Below, piece after piece: positions 25,005-34,302 of a stretch of DNA of 64,000 nt. Position numbers and translations under genes: made by a program. Every line of letters starts with the position of its first letter. Position 1 is the first letter of the stretch. The DNA is from JAWVFM01 sp963771655 (GTDB taxonomy: Bacteria; Actinomycetota; Thermoleophilia; Solirubrobacterales; 70-9). The stretch covers positions 310,001 through 374,000 of the forward strand of contig CAVYUG010000009.1 of NCBI GenBank assembly GCA_963771655.1. The letters are read 5' to 3'. Under the pieces are notes generated by a model. That model worked only from the letters and a program-made list of their open reading frames with translations. It was not told where the DNA came from and searched no databases.

Positions 25005-26348
25005 TCAGAGCGGCGGGATGTTCTGGTTTCGGTGCAGGACGTTGCGGGGGTCGTAGCGGGTCTTGAGGGCCCGGAGGCGATCGAACGACTCGGCCCCGAA
25101 CGCGGCGCGAACGCGCTCGAGCGGCTCGTCGGCCTGCATGTAGTTGGCGTAGCCGCCGCTGACCGACCAGGGCTGAATGGCCCCCGCCGTCTCGCGAGCC
25201 CAGGCGATGTGCTCGTCGTCGGCGGCCGGATCCGTCCAGCTCGCCATCACGCTGAGATTGAAGGCGGCGTGGCGGTAGCCGAGCGCCGCGCTCGCAGGGT
25301 CCACGTCCTTCGGCGCGCCGCGCAGGGACTCGATCAGGACCGCGCCGGGCGGCCGGCCGAGCGCGCCGAGGCGGTCGACCAACAGGTCGATCAGCTCGTC
25401 GGAGAGCTCGCGGACGAAATGGCCCTTCCAGTAGTTGCGATCGACTCCGTAGCCGGGGTCGAAGATCCGCTGCTGATCGAGAAAGCCCTGGCGGCGCACT
25501 CCGTCGTCGACCAGCCCGGGAGCCGAGCGGAGAGCGCGGTGCTCATCGGGATCCTCGGCGTCGCCCGTGTAGCAGGGAACGATGACGAGGACCGGCGTCA
25601 TCTCGGCGTCCACCGTGAGCTGGGCCTGGCAGCTCAGGTCGTTGCGCGCGCTCGCATCGACGTCGCGGAACGCCCGGAGCGCGTCGCGTACGCCCTCGCC
25701 CGCGTAAGCGAAGCGGCCGCCGACGACCTCGGTCAGCGGATGGAGGCGGAGCTCGAGCCGGGTGACGACGCCGAAGTTGCCGCCGCCGCCGCGAAGTCCC
25801 CACCGGAGCTCGGGCGTCTCATCGCCGCTCGCGCGAACCACCTCGCCGGCGGGTGTGACGAGCTCGGCGGCGATCAGGTTGTCGCACGTGAGGCCGTACT
25901 GAGCGGTGAGGTGGCCGATCCCGCCGCCCAGCGTCAGGCCGGTCACCCCGGTCGAGCCGACGACGCCGCCGGGCGTTACCAGGCCGTGGGCCTGGGCCGC
26001 GGCGTCGAAGTCGAGCCAGGTGGCCCCGCCCTGGGAGGTGGCGATCCGCGTCTCGGGATCGACGTCGACGCTCCGCATCCGGGAGAGGTCGATGACGAGG
26101 CCGTCCTCGACGGCGCAGTGCCCCGCGGGGTTGTGGCCGCCGCCGCGGACCGCAATCTCCAGGTCGTGCTCCTGGCCGAAGGCGAGCGCGGCAGCAACGT
26201 CGTCTGCGCCGACGCAGCGGGCGATCGCCGCAGGTCGGCGATCGATCAGCAGGTTGAAGCAGAGGCGCGCCCGTTCGTACTCCCTGTCGGCCGGCCCGAG
26301 CACGTCGCCGGCGAGCGAGGCGCGGAAATCATCGAGGTTCACGGTCAT
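25005..26348 (-). CDS. FAD-linked oxidase, BBE-like
   Basis: 447 residues. FAD-binding (PCMH) domain: AVRGGGHNPAGH, where His is the likely covalent FAD attachment, then GGATWLDFD, GGVVGSTGVTGLTLGGGIG and LRGGGGNFGVV. The C-terminal BBE segment (YDPRNVLHRNQNI) is present. No Cys is visible at the second covalent position used by bicovalent members. Family chemistry is O2-dependent oxidation of alcohols, sugars or amines such as 6-hydroxynicotine. It is in a minus-strand run behind the LLM flavoprotein gene. Confidence 0.9.
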   Translation of the reverse strand: MTVNLDDFRASLAGDVLGPADREYERARLCFNLLIDRRPAAIARCVGADDVAAALAFGQEHDLEIAVRGGGHNPAGHCAVEDGLVIDLSRMRSVDVDPETRIATSQGGATWLDFDAAAQAHGLVTPGGVVGSTGVTGLTLGGGIGHLTAQYGLTCDNLIAAELVTPAGEVVRASGDETPELRWGLRGGGGNFGVVTRLELRLHPLTEVVGGRFAYAGEGVRDALRAFRDVDASARNDLSCQAQLTVDAEMTPVLVIVPCYTGDAEDPDEHRALRSAPGLVDDGVRRQGFLDQQRIFDPGYGVDRNYWKGHFVRELSDELIDLLVDRLGALGRPPGAVLIESLRGAPKDVDPASAALGYRHAAFNLSVMASWTDPAADDEHIAWARETAGAIQPWSVSGGYANYMQADEPLERVRAAFGAESFDRLRALKTRYDPRNVLHRNQNIPPL

Positions 26349-26379
26349 CAGGGCTTGAGACCGGGGTTCCTATCAGGAC

Positions 26380-27144
26380 TCATCGGTCCCGCTGCCCCGG
26401 GCCGGCCTCGATGGCCGCGCGCACGTCGACCAGGCGAGGTGGCCAGCCGGAGCCGGTGAGGACCCAGGTAGCACCCGCCGCTTCCCACGGCTCGGTGTCC
26501 TCGCCGGGCTCGATCTCGATCACGAGGTCGAAGGGATCGTCGTTGCCCCCGCGCATTGACTTGACCTCGGTCGCGAGCTCCGCGAGCGCCTCCGGGCCTG
26601 GAAGCTCGATCGGGAAGAGGCCATCCCAGCGCGCCGCTCTGCGAACGGGCCGGCGACGCGGCCAGCGCGCCGCGACCCACACCGGGATGCGCGGCTGCTG
26701 CACCGGTGGCGGCTGGAACTCGCCGGCCCAGAATTCGTTCAGCCGCTCGAGGCCGAGGTCGAGCAGCTTCGCCCGCTCGCGCGGGTCGACGACCTCTCCA
26801 AACGGCGCCAGCTCGTCGTTGAGGTCGCTGCCGAGGCCCACCCCGAGCGTCAGCCGCCCGCGGCTCAGCTGGTCAAGGGTCACGGTCTCCCGCGCCAGCT
26901 TCTGCACGCGCCGGCGCGCGAGTGGGGTCACCATCGGCCCGAGCCGCAGCCGCTCGGTCGAGCAGGCGATCGCGGCGAGGGCGACCCAGGGGTCGGCGAG
27001 GGCTCGCACGGGCCGCCGATAGACGATGTGGTCCCAAAGGAAGAACCCGTCCCAGCCCGCCTCCTCGGCACTCGCCGCGAGCTCCGCGAGCAGACGGGGG
27101 TCGACGACCTCGTCGAACGGGGCGAGGAAGATTCCGCGCCTCAT
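26380..27144 (-). CDS. LLM-class flavin-dependent oxidoreductase
   Basis: 254 residues, bacterial luciferase-like TIM barrel. Typical elements: GIFLAPFDEVVDP start, FLWDHIVYRRPVRALADPW, LGPMVTPLARRR and LGVGLGSDLNDELAPFGE. Such enzymes use FMN or F420 for oxidation of small molecules. It is slightly short for the family (usual 280-340). Overlaps the M20 peptidase gene by 4 bases, indicating coupled translation. Confidence 0.85.
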   Translation of the reverse strand: MRRGIFLAPFDEVVDPRLLAELAASAEEAGWDGFFLWDHIVYRRPVRALADPWVALAAIACSTERLRLGPMVTPLARRRVQKLARETVTLDQLSRGRLTLGVGLGSDLNDELAPFGEVVDPRERAKLLDLGLERLNEFWAGEFQPPPVQQPRIPVWVAARWPRRRPVRRAARWDGLFPIELPGPEALAELATEVKSMRGGNDDPFDLVIEIEPGEDTEPWEAAGATWVLTGSGWPPRLVDVRAAIEAGPGQRDR

Positions 27145-28310
27145 GGCTGCCGCTCCCGGGGATCGAGGGTCGCGAGGGTCACCGCGAGGGCGATCTCCGC
27201 CCGCGGGCGCACCGAGTCGGCGAGCACGTGCTCATCCGGGTTGTGCGCCGCGCCCCCCCGCGGACCGAGGCCATCGACGGTGAGAGCGATCGCCGGAGCG
27301 AGGTGGCTGGCGTCGCTCGCCCCGCCGCGCCCGGAGGGGAGAATCGACCGGCCCGCCAGCTCTCCCGCACGGGCCAGCAGAGCCGCGGTCGCCCCGCGCG
27401 AGTCCATCGGCGGCCAGCGGCGCAGCAGCTCCATCTCGAGGCGCACGCCGTCGACCTCGATCGGCACCGCGCTCGCCGCGGCCTCGATCGCCTGGAGGCG
27501 GTCGGCACGCACGTCGCAGAGAAGCTCGCCGGAATCGGGAACGACGTTGAAGGAATCGCCGGCGCGGACGATGGTGGGCACCGCGGTGAGGCGATCATCT
27601 CCCCCGGGGTCGTGCTGGTCGGCGACCGTGCGTGCGGCGGTGGCCAGGGCGAGGAGGGCGTTCGCGCCGCGGTCCGGCGCCGAGCCCGAGTGCGCCGCAC
27701 GACCGTGAGCGACGACTCGGATGGTCCCCGCCGCCTTGCGCCGGACCACGACCGCCTCCTCCCCATCGAGGCGCTCGCCCGCCTCGAAGCAGAGGCACGC
27801 ATCCCAACCGGCGAAGCTCGTGACGTGGGCGAACGGCGACGTCCGCCATTCCTCGTCGGCAACCAACAGGAGGGCCGCTTCCGCGAACTCGTCCCGCCGC
27901 TCCACGAGCGCGCGCAGCACCCCGAGCGCGAGGACGTCTCCTCCCTTCATGTCCACGGAGCCGGACCCGAAGAGCCGATCTCCCGCAGCCTCGAGAGGAC
28001 GATGCCGCTCGTGCGAATGGACCGTGTCGAGGTGGCCGAGCAACAGCACCCGGGCCGAGCCGTACCCGGTCAGGCGCAGGAGCAGATCCGGCGCGTGCCC
28101 CGGCGACGAGCACGGTGGGCGCTCGACCCGCGCCTCCTCGGGCGCGAGGGCGGCGGCGACGGTCGCGCATTCCTCGAAGCCCTCGACGTCGCCGCTCGGC
28201 GACGAGACGGCGACGAGCGCCGCCAGATCGCGCTCGAACCGGGCGACGGCGTGGCCCGCGTGCTCTTCAACCCAGGGATCGATGCCGGCGGAGACTATGG
28301 CGCGGAACAA
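27141..28310 (-). CDS. M20-family metallopeptidase/deacylase
   Basis: 389 residues from TTG 28310, the only plausible start, 8 bases from the divergent antiporter start. M20 motifs: LGHLDTVH (His and Asp metal ligands region), GSVDMKGG (bridging Asp), ADEEW (general base Glu and metal Glu), dimerisation insert between about 170 and 290, and a late AHNPDEHV with the last His ligand. The glutamate carboxypeptidase/ArgE-DapE group fits best. Substrate unknown; first gene of a six-gene leftward run. Confidence 0.88.
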   Translation of the reverse strand: MFRAIVSAGIDPWVEEHAGHAVARFERDLAALVAVSSPSGDVEGFEECATVAAALAPEEARVERPPCSSPGHAPDLLLRLTGYGSARVLLLGHLDTVHSHERHRPLEAAGDRLFGSGSVDMKGGDVLALGVLRALVERRDEFAEAALLLVADEEWRTSPFAHVTSFAGWDACLCFEAGERLDGEEAVVVRRKAAGTIRVVAHGRAAHSGSAPDRGANALLALATAARTVADQHDPGGDDRLTAVPTIVRAGDSFNVVPDSGELLCDVRADRLQAIEAAASAVPIEVDGVRLEMELLRRWPPMDSRGATAALLARAGELAGRSILPSGRGGASDASHLAPAIALTVDGLGPRGGAAHNPDEHVLADSVRPRAEIALAVTLATLDPRERQP

Positions 28311-28318
28311 TTGCGGTG

Positions 28319-29905
28319 ATGAGTGACCTGCAGATCGTCATCGCGGCGCTGTTCGTCTCCGCAGCCGGGCTGAACGCGATCGCCAACTGGCTCACGGTGC
28401 CGTATCCGGTCACCCTCGTGATCGGTGGACTGGTGCTCGGCCTGGTTCCCGGCATCCCGGACATCCAGCTCGATCCGAACCTCGTCCTGCTCGTGTTCCT
28501 GCCGCCGCTGCTCTACGCGGCGGCGTTCTTCGCGGACCTCGGCACGCTGCGCACCGACGCCCGCGTCATCTCGCTGACGGCCATCGGCCTCGTGATCGCG
28601 ACGGCGGTCGTCGTCGCCGTGATCGCCCACGAGCTCATAGGGCTCCCGTGGGCCATGTCGTTCGTGCTCGGGGCGATCGTCTCCCCCACCGATCCCGCCG
28701 CCGCGACCGCGGTGATGCGGCGGGTCGGCGCGCCGCGGCGGATGGTCAACGTCCTCGAGGGCGAGAGCCTCTTCAACGACGCCACGGCGCTCGTCGCCTA
28801 CAAGGTCGCGGTCGCGGCGGCGGTCGGCGCGAGCGTCTCGGCCTCGCACACGATGCTTGAGTTCCTGGTCGACGCCGGCGGGGGAATCGCGATCGGGCTG
28901 GTGGTCGGATGGGTGATCGCCGAGGTCCGCAAGCGGGTCACCGACGTCAACACCGAGCTCACCATCTCGCTCTTCAGCGCCTACGGCGCGTTCATCCCGG
29001 CCGACCAGCTCGGCGTCTCGGGCGTGCTCGCCGTGGTCACGGCCGGCGTCTACCTCGGTTTCCGAGCGCCGGAGATCGCCACTCCCGAGAGCCGTATGCA
29101 GGGCTTCGCACTGTGGTCGGTGCTGACCTTCCTCATCAACGCGATCCTGTTCATCCTCATCGGACTTCAGCTGCCGGTGATCGTCGACGGCCTCGCGGGA
29201 CGGCCGCCCGGCGAGGTGATCGGCTACGCGGCGGCCGTCTGCGGGGCCGTGATCGGCACCCGCTTCGCCTGGATCTTCGTCACCACCTACGTCATCCGGG
29301 CGATCGACCGCCGCCCGTCGCAGCGCGAGCGCCGGGCCAGCTGGCGGTTTCGCGTCGTCAGCGGCTGGGCGGGCATGCGGGGGGCCGTCTCGCTCGCGGC
29401 CGCCCTGGCGCTCCCCATCCACACCGACGCGGGCGCGCCGCTGCCCGGCCGCGAGCTGATCCAGTTCATCACCTTCGCCCTGATCCTCGTCACCGTGGTG
29501 GGCGAGGGACTCACGCTGCCGTACCTCATCCGGCGCCTCGGCGTCGTCGACGACGGCACCGAGGAGGAGCATGAGGAGCTTCGCGCTCGCCTCGTGATCG
29601 CGCGGGCGGCGCTGGACCGCGTGGACGAGCTCGAGAGCGAGGATTGGACCCGCGACGGGACGCTGGAGCGGGTCCGCAACCTCTATCGCTACCGCCAGCG
29701 CCGCTTCAAGGTGCGAGCCGGGAAGCTCGAGGACACGGACGGGATCGAGGAGGGCTCGATCGCCTACCAGCGGCTGATGCACGAGATCTACGCCGTCCAG
29801 CGCCAGGAGCTGGTCCGCCTGCGCAACAGCCGCGAGATCAGCGGCGACGTCATGCGCCGCGTCGAGCGAGAGCTCGACCTCGAGGAGTCGAGGCTGGAGG
29901 TCTAG
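28319..29905 (+). CDS. Na+/H+ antiporter (CPA1, NhaP type)
   Basis: About 528 residues from ATG 28319 (GTG 28316 also in frame). Eleven to twelve membrane helices, with CPA1 hallmarks: VFLPPLLYAAAF, VSPTDPAAATAV, ESLFNDATALVAYK (ion-binding Asp pair region) and SGWAGMRGAVSLAAALALP. A cytoplasmic helical tail of about 110 residues follows (HEELRARLVIARAALDRV), likely regulatory. The stop overlaps the start of the next gene by one base (TAGTG). Confidence 0.9.
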   Translation: MSDLQIVIAALFVSAAGLNAIANWLTVPYPVTLVIGGLVLGLVPGIPDIQLDPNLVLLVFLPPLLYAAAFFADLGTLRTDARVISLTAIGLVIATAVVVAVIAHELIGLPWAMSFVLGAIVSPTDPAAATAVMRRVGAPRRMVNVLEGESLFNDATALVAYKVAVAAAVGASVSASHTMLEFLVDAGGGIAIGLVVGWVIAEVRKRVTDVNTELTISLFSAYGAFIPADQLGVSGVLAVVTAGVYLGFRAPEIATPESRMQGFALWSVLTFLINAILFILIGLQLPVIVDGLAGRPPGEVIGYAAAVCGAVIGTRFAWIFVTTYVIRAIDRRPSQRERRASWRFRVVSGWAGMRGAVSLAAALALPIHTDAGAPLPGRELIQFITFALILVTVVGEGLTLPYLIRRLGVVDDGTEEEHEELRARLVIARAALDRVDELESEDWTRDGTLERVRNLYRYRQRRFKVRAGKLEDTDGIEEGSIAYQRLMHEIYAVQRQELVRLRNSREISGDVMRRVERELDLEESRLEV

Positions 29906-30876
29906 TGACCCGCGTCGCGATCGTCGGCCTGGGCGTCGTCGGCAGCTGGGTGCTCGAGGCGCTGCGCCGCGACGCCGCCCGCGCCGGCGTGCGGCTCGTG
30001 GCCGCCGCCAACCGCCGCTCAGGCCTGGTCCACCGCGAGGCCGGGCTCCCCATCGATGAGCTGCTCGCCGCCACGGCGAGCGACCGATCGCTGGAGAGCA
30101 TCGAGCGCGTCGAGCGCTGGCCGGCAGCGCTCGACGGCCTGCGCGAGATCGGTTTCGACGTCCTGGTCGAGGTCTCCCAGAGTCCGGCCGACGGCGAACC
30201 GGGGCTCTCCCACATTCGCGAGGCGCTCGGCCGGGGCATCGCGGTCGCCACGTCGAACAAGTGGCCCGTCGCGATCGCCGGGGTCGAGCTCTCCGAGGTG
30301 GCGCGCGCGCAGGGCGCGACCTTGCGAGCCGAGTCGACGGTGATGTCCGGCACGCCGGTTCTTTCGACCCTGACCGAGGGCATCGCCGGCGGGAGGCCGC
30401 TTCGCCTGCGCGGCGTGGTCAACGCGACGGCGAACTTCGTCTGCTCGCGGGTCGCCGACGGCGAGAGCTATCGCCGCGCGCTCGAGGAGGCCAAGGAGAT
30501 CGGGCTCGCGGAGCCGGACCCGAGCGCCGACGTCGACGGCCACGACTCGGTCTCGAAGCTGATGGTCCTCGCGGCGCTCGTCTTCGGGACCCGGCTGACC
30601 ACCGACGATGTGAGGCGTCGCGGCCTCTCCGACCTCCAGCCGCAGCCCGGCGAGCGCGTCAGGGAGGTGATGACGCTCGACCCAGGCGCCGGCCTCTTCA
30701 GCGTCGCTGCGGACGCCGTTTCGCCCGACGATCCGCTCGCGCGCGTCGAAGGCGCCACGAACGCGATCATCGCCGAGGTCGATCCCATCGGCGAGGTCAC
30801 GATCATCGGCCCCGGGGCCGGTCGCGAGCTCGCCGGCCAGGGCGTCTACAGCGACCTGCTTCGACTCACGAAATAG
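29905..30876 (+). CDS. Homoserine dehydrogenase (short form)
   Basis: 323 residues from GTG 29905. N-terminal Rossmann VGLGVVGSW, catalytic-side SNKWPVA (Lys as in TANK of the family), then the HSD core GVVNATANFV, EAKEIGLAEPDPSADVDGHD and SVSKLMVLAALVFG. The C-terminal ACT domain of regulated enzymes is missing, so no threonine feedback is expected. Reaction: NAD(P)H-dependent reduction of aspartate semialdehyde to homoserine. It is coupled to the antiporter gene rather than to thr or met genes, and its 3' end overlaps the MFS gene by 11 bases. Confidence 0.85.
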   Translation: MTRVAIVGLGVVGSWVLEALRRDAARAGVRLVAAANRRSGLVHREAGLPIDELLAATASDRSLESIERVERWPAALDGLREIGFDVLVEVSQSPADGEPGLSHIREALGRGIAVATSNKWPVAIAGVELSEVARAQGATLRAESTVMSGTPVLSTLTEGIAGGRPLRLRGVVNATANFVCSRVADGESYRRALEEAKEIGLAEPDPSADVDGHDSVSKLMVLAALVFGTRLTTDDVRRRGLSDLQPQPGERVREVMTLDPGAGLFSVAADAVSPDDPLARVEGATNAIIAEVDPIGEVTIIGPGAGRELAGQGVYSDLLRLTK

Positions 30877-32548
30877 CCGTCTGGGCCGCGGGCTCGTCGA
30901 CGTGGTGATAGCGCCCGCCGCGCATGGCCGAGGCCCCGGCGGCGATGAGACAGGCGACGATCGCGAAGGCGAACGCCGTGTTGAGGCCGTCGCTGAAGGC
31001 GCCGGAGATGAGATGCGGAAAGAACGTGCGGCCCGTGAGCGCCGCGTGGGCGTGCACCGGGAGCCCGGCGAGAGCGGCGTGGCCAACGAGGTGCCCGACA
31101 GGGTTGTAGCCCAGGAAGGCCGCGAAGAGCACCGAGATCGGGGGCGTTCCGGCGGCCTGGTGCGCGGCCGCGGCCGACACGCCGTGCGCCTGGAGCCCGT
31201 CCGCGAGCGCCGAGGGCAGGCTCGAGGAGAGCCCGATCACGAGCAGGGTGAAGAACACGCCGATCGAGATCACCTGGGCTGAGTTCTGAAAGGTCTGGTT
31301 CATGCCGCCGCCGGCCCCGCGATCGGCGGCGGGGAGGCTGTTCATCACCGCCGCCCTGTTCGGCGAGGCGAACATCCCCATCGAGATGCCCGTGAGCAGC
31401 AGGATGAGGGCAAAGACCCAGTAGTCGAAATCGATCGGCAGCAGCATCAGCAGGCCGAAGCTCATCGCCGCGGCGAGCATTCCGCCCGTCGCGAACGGGC
31501 GCGCTCCGAAGCGGTCCGAGAGATAGCCGGACGTCGGGCCGGCGACGAGCATTCCGATCGTGAGGGGCAGCATGTAGATGCCAGCCCAGAGGGGTGTCTC
31601 GGTGAAGCCGTATCCGTGGAGCGGCAGCCAGATCCCCTGCAGCCAGATGATCAGCATGAACATCAGGCCGCCGCGCGACAGGGCCGAGAGAAAGGTCGAG
31701 AGGGTCCCGAAGCTGAAGGCGCGGATGCGGAAGAGCCCGAGGCGGAACATCGGCTCGGCGACCCGCCGCTCGATCGCCACGAAAGCCGCGAGCGAGGCGG
31801 CGGCGGAGGCGAGCAGTGCGATCACGCGCGGGCTGTCCCAACCGGTGGGATCGCCGCCGTAGGGGCGGATGCCGTAGGTGACGGCGACCATGATCAGGAT
31901 CAGGCCGAGCGCGAACGTCACGTTGCCCCACCAGTCGATCGAGGCCGGGCGCGGCTTGCTTCGCTCCTCCAGCTTGAGGTAGGCCCAGACGGTCCCGAAC
32001 AGCCCGACCGGCACGGAGATGAGGAAGACGAGCCGCCAGTCGATCGGCGCGAGCAGCCCACCCAGGATGAGGCCGATGAACAGTCCGCTCACCCCCACGA
32101 TGTTGTTGATGCCGAGGGCCATGCCTCGCTGGTTGGCCGGGAAGGCGTCGGTGATGATCGCGGCCGCGTTGGCCAGCAGGCACGCGCCGCCGACGCCCTG
32201 CACGATGCGGAGCACCACGAGGTACATCGCGCCGGCCTGTCCGGTCATCCAGTCGACCGCGAGCAGCAGCGAGGCCACCGTGTAGATGACGAAGCCGAGG
32301 TTGTAGATCCGGACCCGCCCGTAGATGTCGCCCAGGCGCCCGAGGCTGACGATGAGCACGCTCGAGACGACGAGGTAGCCGAGGATCATCCACAGCAGGT
32401 AGAAGCTGTTGGAGGGAACGAGCGGGTCGAGGTGGATGCCCCGGAAGATGCTCGGCATCGCGATCAACGTGATCGAGGCGTCGAGGGTCGCGAGCAGGAC
32501 CGCGAGGGTGGTGTTGGAGAGCGCGACCCACTTGTAGCGATCCTGCAT
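30866..32548 (-). CDS. MFS drug efflux transporter, DHA2 (14-helix) family
   Basis: 560 residues with about 14 membrane helices, the layout of EmrB/QacA proteins. Motif A-like stretch LGRLGDIYGRVRIYNLGF, motif C-like GVSGLFIGLILGGLLAPIDWR, and a second motif A (GYLSDRFGARPFATGG). Likely proton-driven export of hydrophobic compounds. It diverges from a MarR-type gene, with a palindromic operator between them, so derepression by the pump's substrate is the likely control. Confidence 0.9.
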   Translation of the reverse strand: MQDRYKWVALSNTTLAVLLATLDASITLIAMPSIFRGIHLDPLVPSNSFYLLWMILGYLVVSSVLIVSLGRLGDIYGRVRIYNLGFVIYTVASLLLAVDWMTGQAGAMYLVVLRIVQGVGGACLLANAAAIITDAFPANQRGMALGINNIVGVSGLFIGLILGGLLAPIDWRLVFLISVPVGLFGTVWAYLKLEERSKPRPASIDWWGNVTFALGLILIMVAVTYGIRPYGGDPTGWDSPRVIALLASAAASLAAFVAIERRVAEPMFRLGLFRIRAFSFGTLSTFLSALSRGGLMFMLIIWLQGIWLPLHGYGFTETPLWAGIYMLPLTIGMLVAGPTSGYLSDRFGARPFATGGMLAAAMSFGLLMLLPIDFDYWVFALILLLTGISMGMFASPNRAAVMNSLPAADRGAGGGMNQTFQNSAQVISIGVFFTLLVIGLSSSLPSALADGLQAHGVSAAAAHQAAGTPPISVLFAAFLGYNPVGHLVGHAALAGLPVHAHAALTGRTFFPHLISGAFSDGLNTAFAFAIVACLIAAGASAMRGGRYHHVDEPAAQTAIS

Positions 32549-32562
32549 CGCCCTCCGATCCT

Positions 32563-32588
32563 ACAGGTAAACTGTTCAAGTTACCTGT
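32563..32588. promoter_or_regulatory. MarR-type operator in the MFS/MarR intergenic region
   Basis: ACAGGTAA (32563-32570), ten bases, TTACCTGT (32581-32588): a perfect 8-bp inverted repeat. It is the only strong symmetry in the short divergent gap and has the size expected for a MarR dimer site. It lies 14 bases upstream of the MFS start. Confidence 0.7.
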
Positions 32589-32650
32589 CGAACCCTGAGG
32601 CCCCGATCGCGACCAAGACGAACACCTCCCGCACCGCGAGCGAGCTACGG

Positions 32651-33028
32651 GTGACCCTCGGCGCGCTCGTGCGACGGCTCCGCGCCGAGCACCGCTTTCC
32701 CCTCCTCCACGGCTCGGTTCTGGGCCGCCTGGACCGCGAGGGCCCGCAGAGCGTCAGCGACCTGGCGGCGGCCGAGCGGGTCCGCCCCCAGTCGATGGCG
32801 CAGACGGTCGGCGAGCTCGAGTCCGACGGCCTCGTCGGGCGAAGCCCGGACCCGGCCGACGGACGCCGGATGCTCGTCGCGCTTACATCGGCGGGCGGGG
32901 AGAGGCTCGGGGCCGACCGGCGGCACCGCGTCGGATGGCTCGTCGAGGCGATCGGCGAGCTGTCACCGGAGGACCAGGAGGTCCTGGCGCGCGCGACGCC
33001 GATCCTCGGCCGGCTCGCCGAGAAATAG
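32651..33028 (+). CDS. MarR-family transcriptional regulator
   Basis: 125 residues from GTG 32651, the first canonical start. Winged-helix signature: SVSDLAAAERVRPQSMAQTV (recognition helix) followed by LVGRSPDPADGRRMLVALTS (wing). The first dimerisation helix appears to begin upstream of GTG 32651 (codons for TASELR are in frame), so a non-canonical start such as CTG 32585 or ATC is possible; that would place the start inside the operator. Likely repressor of the divergent efflux gene. Confidence 0.82.
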   Translation: MTLGALVRRLRAEHRFPLLHGSVLGRLDREGPQSVSDLAAAERVRPQSMAQTVGELESDGLVGRSPDPADGRRMLVALTSAGGERLGADRRHRVGWLVEAIGELSPEDQEVLARATPILGRLAEK

Positions 33029-33049
33029 CGGTTCGCCCGGTTCGAGCGC

Positions 33050-33778
33050 CTAGTACTCGTCGTGGTAGCGGATCCAGAGCGGGCTCGAGGAGTCCTCGTT
33101 GCGGCCGACCGTGGTGCGGTCGAGGAGCTGGTAGAAGCCCATCGCCACCTCGAGCCCCCGGGCCGTGGTGGTGTAGGTCCGGTAGACGGTGCCGTCGTCG
33201 ATGGCGTACGCGCTGAGGCCCGGGCCCTCCGCGACGTAACCGGCGACGTCGGTGCCGCACATCTCGGCGTTCTGCTCGACGGTCGGCGGAATCTGCCCGG
33301 ACTCGAGGAATGGGCGCAGCTCCTCCTCGGTGTGGGTGAACCCCAGATCGCGGTTGAAGTCGGTGCCTCCAGCCGAGACCCACGGAATGTCCCATCCCAT
33401 TCGCCGCTTGAAGGCCTCGAGCTTGTCGACCGCGCCCCTGGAGACGAGCATCGCCGTCACGTCCCGCGCCGCAAGATGAGGGGCGTTCGGGGCGATGGTG
33501 TCGGTGATCGAGGAGCAAACGGGACAGCCCGTCTCGTAGGTCGGCCCGAACATGAAGTGGTAGATGAGAAGCTGCGAGCGGCCGTCGAAGAGCTCGGCCA
33601 GCGACTTCGTTCCAGCGTCGGTCTCGAAGCTGTAGTCCTTCTCCACCGCCACCCAGGGAAGCTCGCGCCGCTTCCGTGCGAGGTCGTCCCCGCGACGAGT
33701 CAGCTCCTTTTCCTCCGCGAGCAGCTCCGCGCGGGCCGCGTCGAACTCCTCTTGCGTTCCGACCTTGTGCTCAGGCAT
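33050..33778 (-). CDS. DUF899 thioredoxin-like protein (copy 2)
   Basis: 242 residues, with AGGAGGA before the ATG. Same family as the protein at 24201-24938: RKRRELPWVAVEKDYSF, LFDGRSQLLIYHFMFGP and CPVC (ETGCPVCSSI), with FYQLLDRTT near the end. The two copies share the N-terminal half best and differ in the active-site dipeptide (PV here, PG in copy 1). It follows a glyoxalase-like gene by 20 bases. Confidence 0.88.
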   Translation of the reverse strand: MPEHKVGTQEEFDAARAELLAEEKELTRRGDDLARKRRELPWVAVEKDYSFETDAGTKSLAELFDGRSQLLIYHFMFGPTYETGCPVCSSITDTIAPNAPHLAARDVTAMLVSRGAVDKLEAFKRRMGWDIPWVSAGGTDFNRDLGFTHTEEELRPFLESGQIPPTVEQNAEMCGTDVAGYVAEGPGLSAYAIDDGTVYRTYTTTARGLEVAMGFYQLLDRTTVGRNEDSSSPLWIRYHDEY

Positions 33779-33798
33779 GTGCCTTCCTCCTGTTTGAC

Positions 33799-34230
33799 TT
33801 ACTGGCTCGGTTCGGGCAGGACGACGTTGCCTTCGGCGTCGAGGCCGAACCCCGGGTTGTGGGCCACCTCCCAGGGATGCCCGTCGGGGTCGCAGAACGC
33901 CCCCGCGTAGCCACCGTAGAAGGTCTCCGACGGCTCGCGGGTGACCTCCGCCCCATTCGAGCGGGCCCGCTCGATGATCTCGTGGACCTCGTCGTCAGAG
34001 CCGACGTTGTGCGCGAGCGCGATGCCTCCCCACCGTGCGCCGTCATCCGCGATGCCCATGTCCTCCGCGAGCTTGTCGCGAGCCCACAGCACCAGAACGC
34101 AGCCGTTCGCCTCGAAGAAGGCTGTCTCCTCGGCCTCGTATGCGGACGACCAGCCGAGGGCCTCGTAGAAAGCCTTCGCTCGGCCGTAGTCCGAGACACC
34201 GAGAGTGACGAGGCTGATCCGCGAGTCCAC
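33799..34230 (-). CDS. Glyoxalase/VOC-family protein
   Basis: 143 residues from GTG 34230. Two beta-alpha-beta-beta-beta modules: ISLVTLGVSDYGRAKAFYEA and, in the second half, GAFCDPDGHPWEVAHNPGF. The glutamate of WEVAHNP is a usual VOC metal ligand; FYxALGW is present at the first module. Function within this diverse family cannot be set (dioxygenase, lyase or resistance-type sequestering protein). It precedes the DUF899 gene in an apparent two-gene operon. Confidence 0.85.
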   Translation of the reverse strand: MDSRISLVTLGVSDYGRAKAFYEALGWSSAYEAEETAFFEANGCVLVLWARDKLAEDMGIADDGARWGGIALAHNVGSDDEVHEIIERARSNGAEVTREPSETFYGGYAGAFCDPDGHPWEVAHNPGFGLDAEGNVVLPEPSQ

Positions 34231-34302
34231 CTTGGCTCCCGAGCCTAGCGACGAGCCGGGGCCGCACTCCGCCGCGGGCGCCGGCGGGAGAGAATCCGGC
34301 CG

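Noticed and set aside
28311..28318. An overlapping promoter operator between the divergent M20 and antiporter genes
   Set aside because: Only 8 bases separate the annotated starts and no symmetry is present; the M20 start itself (TTG) is uncertain.
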